Positions 1 to 11,875 of a DNA stretch of 64,000 nucleotides are shown here, piece by piece. The notes beneath the pieces are model-generated. The model did not search any database. It had not been told where the DNA came from and saw only the letters and a list, made by a program, of their open reading frames with translations. Origin of the DNA: Hyaloscypha bicolor E (taxonomy: Eukaryota; Ascomycota; Leotiomycetes; Helotiales; Hyaloscyphaceae); the NCBI RefSeq assembly GCF_002865645.1, contig NW_020194643.1:186001-250000 (forward strand), read 5' to 3'. The position numbers and the translations under genes are program-made. Every line of letters begins with the position of its first letter. Position 1 is the first letter of the stretch.

Positions 1-985
1 GCTCTGATTAGCCATCTAATAAGTCAGGGAAGTCAAATAGACCTCCAAAAGTAGCTATAATAATAATTAAACTAAAATTGAAAAGCAATAAAGTATATTT
101 AATAAATTAGAATTAGAATTCAGAACCAAGTATATATAAAGAGGTATGTATTAGGGCTAATTACCCCCCCTTTACTCGCTATTAATTAGTAGACTCGCCT
201 ATATTTATGGGCGTTTGGGGGCGTTTAGCACCTGTTAAGCTGCATAAGCCCATATTAAGCCTTCAGGGCACTTTTAGTAAGCTTATAGGGGCTTACAGGG
301 GACTGGGACTAGCTACAGGGATATTAAAGTAAGACCTTACAGGGCATTTAGTGGCCCTCATAAAATAATGCCCTGTATTCCCGATACTTTATGCCACGAT
401 CTCCGTAACGTACTCTCTCTGCGCATGTATATTTACAATACAATTCGAATTTATCTCGATTTACTATACCATAATGTATGATTGCGAGTTTTACCCCACC
501 CATTTCATGCCTGCAGACCTGAAATGATGCATAGCAGCCAAAATCTTCACTAAAATCAAACTTCCAAACTTGACCGAAGGTGATACACACTTGCTTTGCC
601 GAAAAACGACTTTAAGCAGTGATGTTATTGGGCTTGTTCATATTACATGAGGCTGAAATAAATCCCCCAAGAAGTGATCCACGCCGCTCGAGAAGTTCTC
701 CCGTACATTGTTCAGAACACCTGTACCGGATCTACATGGTGTGGCGTCGGCGGGGTAGGAAAGGCGGGTTGGCATTCGACCTCACTCGTGGCTAAACACA
801 TTGTTACGTGCGCATGAAGCTCCAAGTTTTAGGTCATGAATTCGTAACGCTAGGTAAACAAAGAGGTATCTAAAATCCATCTATAGTTAACACCTTTCCG
901 CGCTTGCCGTTGTCCTGTGTATACCTTCCATCTAAACACCAAATATTATCAACTGACTTCCCTCCATCCCCAACCCTTGTCGACG
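1..985. other. Left edge, no recognised gene
   Basis: The first ~160 bases are AT-rich. The rest is mixed composition. A minus-strand open frame of about 80 codons (348-590) has no motif I recognise and no clear partner exon, so it is not called. This stretch also holds the 3' flank of the GH76 gene. Confidence 0.5.
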
Positions 986-2240
986 TCACGACACACACGC
1001 TGCACCAACAATCGCATCAAGCGCAGAACTCTGCGTCTCCACCGTCGCGACCACATTGGCCTGCCCACTCCAAACAAGCCCCAGTTGATTATTAACCCCC
1101 TTATCTTTCGCCCAGATCTCATTCGCGTTATTCTGCAAAAAGCTCACAAATTGAGTCTTCAAGTTCGCCGGCAGGACATTCGCTCTATTGACCAAGAACT
1201 GGATATTCCGTCCATAGATGCCTTTGAATTGCGAGAGATCCGTGCTGCAGTTCGGTTCGCATGTTTCGTGGAGGATCATTTGAGAGTTGTTGGCATAGTG
1301 AGCCATTGACGCAGTAGCCAAAGTATTGGCCAGATTATTGTACTTCGGATCGCCCGTGGACCAAGTCAGCTCTGCCAGACCGGAGAGGATGACGCCCTGG
1401 TTGTAGGTCCATCCTTCTGTGCCGCTGTTCTGGCAAGGCTTGACGTCGATGTTCAGACCGTCGTTGATGATGTTCTTTGAGTTGATCATGCCGGAGGCCA
1501 TGAACCAGTCGTAGGCTTCCATGGCCATAGTGAAGTATTCGCTGTTTGTTGGAATTCGATTGGCGAGTTTTACCGAAGCTGTTAGGAAGAGCTCGTTTGC
1601 GATGGCGTTCACGGAGGTTTTGGCGAAGTCCCACCTGGAAGATGTGATGTTAGTGAGGTGGCGGCGGGGGGACGGGGAGGGAAAGGGGGACAAACCAAAT
1701 TCCACCAGAGCAGGGTGTGGTGTTCCATACGCTCTTGGGGTCTTCGTATATCTCGGCTGCTTTATTAAGATATTCCACCTTCCCCGTGACATCATACACC
1801 TTTATCCAAGCCAACACCCACCATAACTCATCATCGTAGAAGGTGTTCAAGAATGAGCCTCGAGGAGAGAAAGGCGAGGTCGCGACTTTTAGTGTGTTGG
1901 CGAAGATGGTGAGGATTTCCGAGTTGTGCCCGGGGAAGGAGTTCTCATAGTCTGCGAGCATGGTGATGACATTTGCACTGTTCCACCAGTGGGCAGTGAA
2001 CTTTCCAGTGCTGTCGGTATTGCCAAAGACTCCGAGTGCAGAATTGTAGAAGGTGAGCATCTCTTTAATGCCGGCGTCAGCATATGACGTGTATGCAGCT
2101 TGCAGAGTTGCATCTCGGCGATTTAACCTTGACCCTATTTGATGATAGGTAGATTGAGGTTGAGGAAGAGCATTGCAAATTGCAACAGCGGAAAATATAA
2201 CAGACAGAACTCGAGGGGTTGATAGAAACATTGTAATCAC
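986..2240 (-). CDS. GH76 alpha-1,6-mannanase, secreted
   Basis: Predicted endo-alpha-1,6-mannanase of family GH76, the fungal group that includes Dfg5/Dcw1-like wall enzymes and secreted mannan degraders. Two exons, 2240-1696 and 1634-986, join across a 61-nt GT-AG intron. The junction creates GGIWWD, a family motif that the unspliced frame breaks. Total 397 aa. The N-terminus (MFLSTPRVLSVIFSAVAICN) looks like a signal peptide, and the start could be Met1 or Met4. FYDDELWW near residue 120 carries the adjacent Asp pair expected as catalytic residues. SGTEGWTYNQGVILSGLAEL is the other typical GH76 block. No GPI-attachment tail is visible, so free secretion is more likely than wall anchoring. 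It stands alone at the left edge. Confidence 0.9.
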
Positions 2241-3180
2241 GTGATGGACAACAATGCTTAGAAGCCAAAAGGGGTATCAAACTTTTGATGTCTGACAGAA
2301 ACAGCAGCCTCCACATCTTTATAAGAAGGAACAAGCTCTGAGAATATGATCTAACCTCTCTTCCGCACTCGCGGAAGCTAGTACAGCATTGCTCTAGGAA
2401 ATCATCTCCATCATCAAAGAACCACTAAGCTCTAATTTGGGTACTTCCCTGCCCCTCAATTGGGCGAATGTTCCTAGGTTGTTTCATTTCGCATTGCTGC
2501 ACCGCAACAAAACTCCGAAGCAGCGAGGCGCTGGCTGTCATCTTGGGCCAAACATGCCAGCAAGGCCCTGTCTCCAGGGGGCTTCGCATAAGAATCATCT
2601 CAACTTGGCCCGGCGGAGGCGATGTTCCTCTTGCGCAACTCCTGTCATTGGATGAAAATGTGCTTCTGGGCAGAGGATGGCAGAGTCCCTAATCTTCGGG
2701 ACGCCGCCAAGGGGGGCGCTGGGAGATCGACGTGTTCCTGCAGGATTGTTCTCGATGGCTGATCCTGGGTCGAACTTTAACGTCAACGACGCGATGAACT
2801 GTTTCTTGGGAAGCGGTCAGGAGATCAGCATTCACGTCACTCACGTGGCAGGGAATTGTTAACATCGTGACTTGTTTTCTGTTCCTTCGCTGGCAGGAAA
2901 CAACGTGGTCCCATAAGTTGGGGCTGGGAATGTTGCTTAGCCCCATAACATGAGGCGATATACCGTCAACGTGCTGGGGGTTGAAACGATGCTTAAATCT
3001 TAGGTGGGTGGCCGCGCCCGCCAGCCAAGTGTTTTCAGTCTCGTTTTGCAAGCCACAAGTAAGCTGATAGGTCTTCTAAAATAAGAGGTCAGAAAGTTGC
3101 GCATTTGAGCCTCGTTCGCGATTTGAGGATGTTTGCGAGACGGTTTTGATTTTCGTAAGATTGAAGTTCAGGAATCGTGC
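2241..3180. other. Intergenic, nothing recognised
   Basis: Promoter side of the GH76 gene followed by about 800 bases of mixed composition. Open frames on both strands are short and resemble no family I know. The stretch ends at a 15-bp direct repeat that flanks the MITE at 3198-3884. Confidence 0.5.
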
Positions 3181-3197
3181 CCTGGCGTCTCGCTTTA

Positions 3198-3884
3198 CGG
3201 AAAGCCGTAAGGATCAGATATGCCAACGAGATTTAGAGATTACTGTTTAATGATTACTATTTGGCGATTACTGTTCACCCCACCAAAATTCCCCCGCACC
3301 TACACCCCCCCTAACCCCTCCCTAAGCCAATACTATCACTTAAAATATTTATTCTCTCTCTTTAATTCTTAAAATTATATATAAGTATAGGAGTAATAGA
3401 GAGAGAGGGTATATGGAGGGGGGGAGGGGCGTTGAGGAGGGCGAGCGAGTAAAAGTAAAGAAGTAAAAAGCGAGAAGAAGTGAATTATGAGACTTGTAAG
3501 TTGCGAGGAAAAGGAAGCCCTATAATTATAGGCTACTTGTCGCTAAACTATAGGCTCTAGGTACTAAAAATTTAGTACTTAACTTTTTCGTGAGGTATTA
3601 TATAGGTTTTTAGTAAGATCCCTCGCTTTGCTTGCGCCCCTCTTCCCCCCACTCTACACTCCCCTAATATCCACCCTTTCTTACCCCTATACTTATATAT
3701 ATAGAGAGAGAGTAGAATTAAAGAGAGTAAAGAGAGTAAATATTTTAAGTAGTAGTAGTAGCTTAGGGAGGGGTCAAGGGGGGAGTATAGGTGCGGGCGA
3801 ATTTTGGTGGGGTAAATAGTAATTATTAAATAGTGATCGCTAAATCTCGCTGGCACATCTGATCCTTAAGGTTACGGCTTTCCG
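3198..3884. mobile_element. Long-TIR MITE, family 1 copy a (TA target)
   Basis: Non-autonomous inverted-repeat element flanked by TA (3196-3197 and 3885-3886). Ends are CGGAAAGCCG...CGGCTTTCCG. The arms pair imperfectly for roughly 190 bases each, so most of the element could fold back. The right arm has a 6-bp CCTTAA insertion that the left lacks. The core (about 3500-3600) is shared in the same orientation with the copy at 42508-43156. No coding capacity. A TA duplication suggests Tc1/mariner-type mobilisation (inference). A 15-bp direct repeat flanks the element outside the TA. Confidence 0.8.
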
Positions 3885-4174
3885 TACCTGGCGTCTCGCT
3901 TAGTTTTAGCCCCTTAGAAGGTTCACCAACCAGCGCCTCTGGTTAGTTGTTGCTATACAGAAATCCGGGCCGAAAATTCACGTTTTCTATATTAACTTCC
4001 ATAACACTAGCAATTAAATGTTTACAATTTTTAGAGGGCACTCCTATAGACTGTGCATTAATTAATATATTTTTTAAGGGAACCTAAGTGTGCTGGCTGT
4101 TAAAGAACTTAATCGGGGGTTTGATTTCCAGGCTGGATTCTGTAACAAGTTTGGCGGTATAGCACGACTAAGCG

Positions 4175-4415
4175 GAAGCGCGTGCCAGCCAACGCCGACA
4201 CCACTCAACTACCAAGCTTGGGTTTGACCACAACAACATAACTTGAGGAAATAAACTCTATGTTCAGACTCCTCGGAGTATTCTTTATAATCTATGAAGT
4301 TCTGGGGATTTCCAAAGCACTTTGAAAAAAAAAAAAACCTTGTCATTTTTTGGTATGCTGACAGGGGTAAAAGTGGGCGGTTGAGTGGTGTGGGCATTTG
4401 GCTGGTGAATCCTTC
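4175..4415. mobile_element. Small MITE, family 2 copy a
   Basis: About 240 bp with imperfect inverted ends of the GAAGGWTCACCAGCCAA type followed by a CACCACTCAACC block. The right end (ccttc then TA, 4411-4417) is clear and the left end is degenerate. A half-copy of the same terminus occurs at 3917-3945. The interior shares a run near AAGCACTTTGAAAAAA with the copy at 20585-20828. A third copy is at 39053-39279. Non-coding. Confidence 0.65.
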
Positions 4416-4659
4416 TATCGGTAAAGGTAGTGAAAAGTTCAGGGGCCAGCCTACCTCAACTTCAACTCCCCCCTCTCACAGCGCCTTTCTCTTACTTTCT
4501 GGTTTCTCCCCGAGTTGTAATCTCATCGAACAAGGAATTCTCTCATTCGTTCACTTCTCAAGGTTCGATCTTGGTTCTCACTGTTCACCACAGACAGCGG
4601 GTTTCAGCAGCTGCGTCATTCCTTGATTTCCTCACCCGACGCTGAGCTGAGTCACAATT

Positions 4660-5633
4660 ATGGCAACGACAAACGGCACCACGCTCAAGGTGGAAAGGAC
4701 TCTCTCTATCATTGGATGCGGTGTGAATGCGCGAGAAGTGGAGATCTGGATAAGGCTGACATTTTACTAGGGACCATGGGCGCAGCGATCCTATCAGGAG
4801 TCCTGGAGTCATGTTCACGTGCTCAAGCAAACGGAGAAGAGCCCAAGATATCTCGCTTCATTGCAACAGTGAATAGCGAGGGCTCTGCGGACGCACTGCA
4901 AAGGAGATTCGAAGCTTATGCAGATCGATTTGACGTTCGAAGGGGAGAAAACGTGACGGCCATGCGGGAAGCGGATATCGTGCTCTTGGCATTCAAGCCT
5001 TACATGGTTGATCTCGTGCTTCGACAGCCAGGAGTGCGGGAGGCACTAGCTGGAAAGTTGATCATTAGTGTTCTCGTAGGGTCACCTCCTGCGAAGTTGG
5101 AGGAAGCGATTTTCAACAGGGATTCGGATTTTGATTGGGGCGAGATTCCGAGGAAGGAGCAAGGGAAGCCGTTGTACATCAAACGAGCGATGTTGAACAT
5201 CGCCGCCGAGTTCCGAGAGTCAATGACCGTCATTGAGACAACGAACATGCCAAGACAATATGAAGAAATAACAGAGTGGATCTTCCTTCAACTCGGCAAA
5301 ATCCAACCAGTGGCACCGGACCTGTTCGACATCGGCGGTGTGCTGGCCGGTGCTTCGGGCGCATTGCTCTCTGTTGCATTTGACGGGATGTTAGATGGAG
5401 CCGTGAAGCAGGGGTTGAAAAGAGCAGATGCAAAGAAGATCTTGACGCAGTCGTTGTTCTCGATGGCGAAGTTGCTGGAGAATGAGCATCCCGCGGTGTT
5501 GAGAGAGAGGTTCTCGAGTCCGAAGGGGACGACTATTGATGGTTTGTTGAGTTTGGAGGAGGATAGAGCGAGGTATGCGTTTAGTAAGGCGGTCATTGCA
5601 AGTACGAAACGGAGTTTGGAGATTGGGAAATAG
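4660..5633 (+). CDS. Pyrroline-5-carboxylate reductase
   Basis: P5C reductase (ProC/Pro3 family), which catalyses NAD(P)H-dependent reduction of 1-pyrroline-5-carboxylate to proline, the last step of proline synthesis, usually cytosolic. Exons are 4660-4720 and 4771-5633, separated by a 50-nt GT-AG intron. Splicing creates the Rossmann motif SIIGCGTMGAAILSG near residue 15, which the unspliced frames lack, and this fixes the start at 4660. Total 307 aa, usual for eukaryotic P5CR. Further matches are ADIVLLAFKP in the cofactor domain and the C-terminal dimer helices with FDIGGVLAGASGALLSVAFD and SPKGTTIDGLLSLE, which fits the family's SPGGTT segment. A family-2 MITE ends about 245 bp upstream of the start. 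Confidence 0.93.
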
Positions 5634-6492
5634 AAGTGGATCTGCCATCACTGTGCTTAGAATTCCGATTTTTGATTTGACTTCTACTGTATACGCGGCA
5701 TTTTGTTTTGCCCACTTTCACGTCCCTTCATTTCCAATAATTGAAACCCTTCTATGGTTGGATTGAATTCACCCTGCTGTTTGAATTCTGCCTGTATCAT
5801 TGGTATGGTCTCGAATCTGAAGTAATACCGATCAATTGATCGGCAAGGACGCCACGTTGAGACTTTTTGTGCACCTAGTGGAACTCGTCTAAATAATTGA
5901 GCTTAACAATCGCCGAAGGTTGCTAGAGATAAACACATATTTTTGAAAACTGTATGTATTTGGAGACTTCTTCGGTCGACAACCAGACCTTACAAGTGCT
6001 CGGCGCCCCTCAACACCTCCCCTTTTGTCTTAGTGAGCTTCATATATAGCCCCTGCTGTATTGGGAAGGATGAAAGGAAGACCTCGTTCTGTCCACAAAC
6101 GCGACTCTGTCCCACCGAGGTACCGGCAACAGAAGCAATGATATCTCGTGCCGGTAATTCTTCTGTGAACCCTATCCACTGTGCTTTCAGTGTGGGGGCC
6201 GAAAGTTTTATTAGTCCTAGATTTGGTAAAGGGGGCTTTTCTTGATTGGTAATGCCAGGAGCATGAGCTTGATTGCTCTTGTCAAATCCCTGTAAAAAGC
6301 ATACTCGTAAGTTTCTATCCAGGATCGGCCGGCAAAGTACGCGCTTATGATAGACTGCATGTAGACAAAATTAATAGTGCTACTCCAAGCAGAGTCAAAC
6401 GCGCTCATATCGCGGACTGAACAGAAGGTGTCGGCCGGATCTTGTATCTGGAATACTTGGTAGACCGCTGCATTACTCCAACAGAAATTTCC
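5634..6492. other. Intergenic, nothing recognised
   Basis: 3' flank of the P5CR gene plus about 700 bases without a convincing coding region. A plus-strand frame at 5943-6245 has no recognisable motif. Confidence 0.5.
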
Positions 6493-6727
6493 TTAGCAGT
6501 CTTGAATCTCGACAGCCACAATGAACCCATAGTTTAGGCCGAATTGAGGTTGCCCACTAACTGCCCTTGTCTTGTTGTAGGGGAGGACTTTCCACGAGCC
6601 ACCTTGGCTTCCTTGAACAAGGATATATGTGTCTCCGTTGCGCTCTAGTTTCACACTCTTGACAAATGGGTTACTAGCTTCAAACCACAAAGATGAAGCT
6701 GGAGCAGTTGAGACCGTGAAGGCCTGC
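6493..6727 (-). pseudogene. Terminal exon of a secreted (expansin-like?) protein, probably decayed
   Basis: A minus-strand exon begins after a good acceptor (TTGCAG, ending at 6728) and runs to a stop at 6493, ending FGLNYGFIVAVEIQDC. It carries SSLWFEASNPFVKSVKLERN, then Gly- and Trp-containing strands. This resembles the beta-sandwich second domain of fungal expansin-like proteins, but the match is from memory and weak. Upstream minus-strand sequence to about 7000 shows only interrupted frames (for example a possible LGWRSFPK segment), so a complete gene cannot be assembled. It could also be an intact small-exon gene that I failed to join. Confidence 0.3.
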
Positions 6728-7414
6728 CTGCAAGTATTTAAAATTCACCCTTTTAGACGAATGCCAACCGAAAATATGGTGCCCTAGGTGCCATAGGTCA
6801 TGGGCGCTCAACCTTCGGAAAAGATCTCCACCCCAACGTACTTGCAACACTTCATGAATGACGCACGACAAACCGAAATTGCTGTTGCAAAGGTACGAAC
6901 AAAAGTATGAGAGTGAGATCAACAACGGGTACACCCGCAAAGTCCAAGGCATTTCCCGACACATCTCGAGCCCCAACAGCCACTAATAATTAAGATTTTC
7001 CTGATTAAAGTTATGAGATTCTGCATATAAATGACCCACTAAACTGGCTTGCCTTCGGCTTGGCAATATAAAGTTAGATCAACCCTTGTCCTAAGCATTA
7101 CGAACGCTAGTAGAAGTATTCCACATGGTTGAAGGAATTGACCAAACAAACCCTATTACGCCAGCGGATCTGCACGTGCAATATGACTGCAAGATATGCA
7201 ATCAATCTTCATCAATCTCAAACTAGACAGTGCGCTTGAACAGGGAGCTCTTAAGCTTGTCTCTACCGATACTGGGCAGCGTGCTACTGGAGCTGCATTC
7301 ACGTGCACGGCAGCTTGTTTATAGGGTGCTATATTCACGTGCCATGTAGTCTGCTTACAGAGAGCTATACTCATATGCATGAGTAGGCTAAGTCGCGCGA
7401 CGCCCGTAGCTGAC

Positions 7415-7628
7415 TGTGACGGCGGGATCGAGGGAATAGCCAGGGCTCAAAGATCTAGGAATCTCATGTATTGAAAATACTAAGCTAAAGAGAAGAAGGA
7501 GAGAGAGAGAGAAGGAGAGGGGATAAAATGAGAGAAATACTAGCAAAAACCACTGAAACGCCGGCTAGCTAGGTGAAAGCAGTCATGTGACGGCCACCCC
7601 CATATGGCCCCTAGCCGGCGCCGTTACA
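7415..7628. mobile_element. Solo LTR, 214 bp, with 5-bp target duplication
   Basis: Begins TGTGACGGCG and ends CGCCGTTACA, a near-perfect terminal inverted repeat with canonical TG...CA ends. It is flanked by the 5-bp direct repeat CTGAC (7410-7414 and 7629-7633). No internal retrotransposon sequence adjoins it, so it is a solo LTR left by LTR-LTR recombination (inference from structure). A purine-rich AGAG tract lies inside. A second, heavily C-to-T/G-to-A altered copy is at 35264-35807. Confidence 0.9.
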
Positions 7629-7633
7629 CTGAC

Positions 7634-8852
7634 TCTAAAACACGTGGATAATATAAAGTGAGAATATACTTCTTATGCAGTCGTGACAGTAAGGGAAGAA
7701 CGTGTTTCTTACCGGCCTTATATGCACGCGCTAGAGGCTAAGATATAGCGGAAAAAGAAGGCCTTATTTCAGTAAAGTTATAAAAACTGGCCTTAAGGGA
7801 GGGGGAAGGGGGCTAGGAAGGAATCAAATTCTCAATTTTATTGAAGATAGGCACGTGGGGACAAATACAATAGTATAAACCCGAGTACTCAGGATATATC
7901 TTAAGACAGAAAGAGAGGAGGAGAGAGGAGAAGAAAGCTATATACACGATGAGATGCATATCGAGATGCACGTGATCAGCCACGTGACCGTCACCTGAAT
8001 CCCCACTACAATAAGTACCCTTCCAGGGCAGCCCTAGAGCGGTGCTTACATATATGAAAGAGAGTTGACCTCTTTTGACCACGAAAATTGCTACTTTGGG
8101 CTGACAATCCCGGTTCTGGACAGGGGTGTCTCCTGGGGTTGGCAGAGGCACACTGGTTTTGTAACAGAGTATGAGATTAGATAAAACATAAGAGCTAAGT
8201 TGGAATTACAACTCGCACCTCCTAAGAACATATCAGAATTAATACGTTTATTAAGATTGTCAAGACTGCCGATGCCTGAATGAATGTGCCACCCTCGTCT
8301 ACCGAGATTTGTCTGCCGATCTTCTAAATAGCCTGTAAACAGGAAATTAGGGAGACAGAGGGGAGATCGAAATTTGGCAACACGGCGAAAAAAACGATCG
8401 CGTCCCCTGCTTATCTCGCGCCTTGATCATCTAATGATACCCGGAGCCTGCGAAATATGATGTACTGCATTGAAAGGACAGAAGAGAGGGGAATCCCGCC
8501 ACTTGACAACCTGGCAATACAGAACGAGATCCACACATTGTACTAGTGTATCGGAGCGACTCTCTTGCCGTGTTGCTCGGACTGAATAAGTCAAAGTCAA
8601 AGCATGAATGAAAAGAAATATGGTTCATCCTAGGACAAAAGAGTAGAGCTCTGCCATTATAAGGTGATGTGTGAAAAGGATCTACGAAATAGGTCTCTAT
8701 TGTCTTCTCCCGCCGAGTGCTGAGCCATTTTTTGCAGGCTAGAGGGGGAAAGTTCCACCTAAATACATCTTATTGACTGATACACGCACTCTTCAATGGT
8801 AAGAATCGCAGATCCCTTCTGGAGGTACAGAGTGCTAATTGCCTGTTTTGGC
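7634..8852. other. Intergenic, mixed repeat-like sequence
   Basis: From the solo LTR to the 3' end of MLH3. It includes GA-rich runs near 7900-7935 and a minus-strand frame at 7813-8151 with no recognised domain. It may be a degraded repeat. No gene is supported. Confidence 0.45.
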
Positions 8853-11800
8853 TTATTTCATGTTGCCTTGCCACTTGTTAAAATTCGCTCCGAAGCTTCC
8901 ACTTGGCCCATGTCCATTGCACAGTTGTTTTGAAGCCCTCATGTCCATCCGACCAAGATCAACAAGAGGAACCAAGCTCGGTCTTCCATGCGCACATTGA
9001 AATGGGAATTTACATTTTGCCAATCTGCCCACCAGAGCCTCGCATTGCTCCTTGCTCAGTTCATCATTGAACATAATTGCGCTCCTGCAGGCACGCGAAT
9101 TCAACATGTCGATGATTCCCCGTGGACAGTTGTGAATTCGTTGAAGCCAATCTCCCTCGGCTGCCGGAAGTGGTTGTGCACCTCTGTCATGAATCTTCCA
9201 CGCCTCTGTCCGAATGAGATCTATAAGTAGCCTCGGATCAAGCTTACATCGTTCAATGATGCTGGGCGGAAGAGAGAGTACGATGAGGCGTTGCAATGCT
9301 GTGCCTTTGGAAGTAGTTTCGGGGTGTATTTCGTTAAGAAATTCGAAGATAATTCCCCACCTCGCGAAATATTCTTTGTATTTGTAGAGGAGCCGGGCTT
9401 CTTTGCTTGAAATCTCAAAATCAATGGGTTTGCCGAGAAGGCTTGTTCGGACGCCCGATTCTGTTGGCATGGATGTTCCTGTCACTGGCGGCGCGAAAAA
9501 CTCTTCCAACAGGGTTTCGATGCGGATTCTCTCATCCGCTGCATGTTGATCTATGAGGACCAGGAGTGTACCGCCCCCAGAATCCGCTGCGCCTACGGTT
9601 TTTGCCGATTCAAGTTTCACCAGAATGAACTTCGTATCCACTTGGCAAATGACTTCGGCACGGTTCAGTGCAGCTTTTGATATCCGGCCATCAATGCCAG
9701 CAGACGATTGCTTGAAAGCTCGATCTATGTCGAGTTGGGAGCAATGACGACCACGGCCATGCAATATTTCTTGAGTGCTAGCCTCTGATCCATCAAAGGA
9801 CACTCGAGGAATTGATGGCTCCGCTGGGCAGAAAACGGGATTATTCCAGGTCTTGAGAATATTGTTCAACCATGGACTCGGTCCCTCTGTCCCTGAGACG
9901 TTGGTGTTTGCGGGCCTCTGAAAGTTGGTTTCCTTGTGTGTTGTTGATGAAGAAGCAGTATTTGTGTAGCTTGATTTTGCTTTGTCGGCCCGAACAGTCA
10001 AGCCAGTACGCTGATTGACGAGAGACTTGACTCTGGTGACAGGGTTCGTCCAAGCAATTAAATCCTCGCCTGGCAGACGGGAATGGTCATGGGCCTGAAG
10101 CGTCTGCTGAGGGCCTTTCGGAATCGACGTTCGAAATTTCCCTGCCGAAAAAGCCACATCCTCAAAAGGTTGCCGAATTATTTTACCCTTGTTTGACAGC
10201 AGCGGGGTGGCCGATCTGAAATTCGTGTCTGGGATTGGCGTGGATATACGGCTGGTGGAGCTTGGAGGAGCGGAGCATGGGCGCGGAATCTTGGCGGTAT
10301 CCGAGGTTTGTTGCAGTAGCTCGGAAAGGGCAAATTCCGTTGGTCTCGAACCGATCTTGACTCTCGTCCAGACATCAAATGGAGTATCTAGTCTTGATGG
10401 CTCTCGTTGAGATGAAGGAGCGTTCATGTTGGTTGCCATGGAGATTGGGCTGAGAGGACTGAATACTGAATTCTTCCGTTCCGTGCTGATCGATGCGCTC
10501 CTTGCATGGATGTTGGTAGCGGAAATTGCAGGGAATCCGGGGTCGTCGAGGACCGAGGCGTTTGCATCTTCAGCGGTGGTTGATGTTTTCGACCTGCGAC
10601 TACGGCTAGCCTTGGGCCGGAAGTGATGCTTGGTCAGAAATTCCCAAATCATTGCCTGCAACAACTCCATGATTGCACCGAGACTACTCCCTTTGTCATC
10701 CAAAATGCCATCCACGTCCAGACCTCTTCCATCCGCCAATCGGAGATTCTGTTGGATGTTGATATAGAACATCGGCCATCGATAAATGCTCTTCTTGCCA
10801 CCTCTCAATTCCTTGTTCGTGAAGCCGTCTCCCTTATATCTTTTATCCTTGGCTCGGCGGTCAATTTCTGAAGCATCCAGTTCCACAGCTTCTTCGTCGT
10901 TTCCAAATGAAGAGTTGAGAAACATGCGATTGATCTCATCGTGAAGTACACTGCACGTATCATGAGAGAAAAGAGGTTGTATACCGAAAGAGATAAACTG
11001 GGTGTGTTTCGTGGCACTTGGAAGAAGTGATAACGCTGAGGTGATGGCAATTTTTGGTGTGGACGCTCGCGCCGAGACCCAGAACGGTTTATCCTCGATA
11101 GAAACGAGAGAAGCTTGGGACAGGATGGAACAGACTGTTGAGACATCGATCTGGTTATAGGACACTGAAGCCGAATCGCCCGAGTATCCCCGAATAAGCA
11201 ACTTCTCGTTCGTTCCAGCTTCACGAATGGTAACGGCAACAGTCTTGGGCCAAGCAAGCAGGAGCAAGGCAAGATATCGTCTCAATTCTTCCCATTCCTT
11301 GCTGTTCCCTCCTGACTTCTCAGCGGACATGGCTCTCTGCTTCACGCGAACAGGCATGTTGCCAAACAAGTCACGGACAGTGACGCGAGTGCCATGGCTA
11401 AAGGATGCCAAATGGAGCTTGGGTGGAGAAGGTGTCTGACGAGACACAACAACTGACTTGTGCATGGTGAGGGTGTTGTGAGAGTGATGTAGATGGTGGT
11501 GGGATGTGACCGAGAGCAATGACAAGGCAGACAAGGAGGCCAGAAATGTTCCACGACAGCCATGAAGTGGAGTGTGGTTGGCCAACTTTGAGGAATCTTT
11601 ACTTGTCAGCGATGAGTCCTGAAATCGGGAGGGATGTTCTCACGGTAGAGCTTTCCAAGGCCCCCGTCTTCGCCAAACTCAGATGGCAGTATTCCCATAC
11701 CATCGTCTTCCACAACACAGCTCCCCCGACCATAGTCGATGATACTTTCGACCCTTTTGGATGAGGCATCAAGGGAATTCTTCAGCAACTCGCACACTAC

Positions 11801-11875
11801 TCCATTCAGACTGGTGATGGTGGTGGACGACTTGATTTGAGCGACGACTTCGGGCGGCAAGGGTTGGATGGACAT
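8853..11875 (-). CDS. MLH3: DNA mismatch repair protein MLH3
   Basis: MutL homologue MLH3, partner of MLH1 in the MutL-gamma endonuclease that resolves meiotic crossovers and supports mismatch repair in the nucleus. Exons 11875-11644 and 11596-8853 join across a 47-nt intron (GTGAGA...CTGAC...AAAG). This is the only join I found that gives the expected KLYHSSKLANHTPLHGCRGT ATP-lid region. An earlier CAG inside the intron is a decoy. Product 991 aa. The GHKL ATPase starts with VVCELLKNSLDA and VVEDDGMGI, followed by HGTRVTVRDLFGNMPVR. The middle linker (about residues 400-680) is Ser/Thr-rich. The C-terminal dimerisation/endonuclease domain holds IDQHAADERIRIE, matching the metal-binding DQHAxxE motif that separates MLH3/PMS1 from MLH1. 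SRACRSAIMFND and CKFPFQCAHGRPSLVPL complete the metal site. It is divergent from the gene at 12408. Confidence 0.95.

Noticed and set aside
348..590. 80-codon minus-strand frame near the left edge
   Set aside because: Plausible composition, but no known motif and no start/splice context I could justify.
8140..8200. Possible retrotransposon primer-binding site (TGGTTTTGTAACAGAG)
   Set aside because: Only loosely tRNA-complementary and not adjacent to an LTR end, so a full LTR element is not supported.
10805..11272. 155-codon minus-strand frame in MLH3
   Set aside because: Alternative frame of the MLH3 exon on the same strand; the MLH3 frame has the conserved domains.
11596..11643. Internal CAG at 11621-11619 as the MLH3 intron acceptor
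   Set aside because: It would give a 25-nt intron and a frameshift; the AAAG acceptor rebuilds the expected KLYHSSK sequence.
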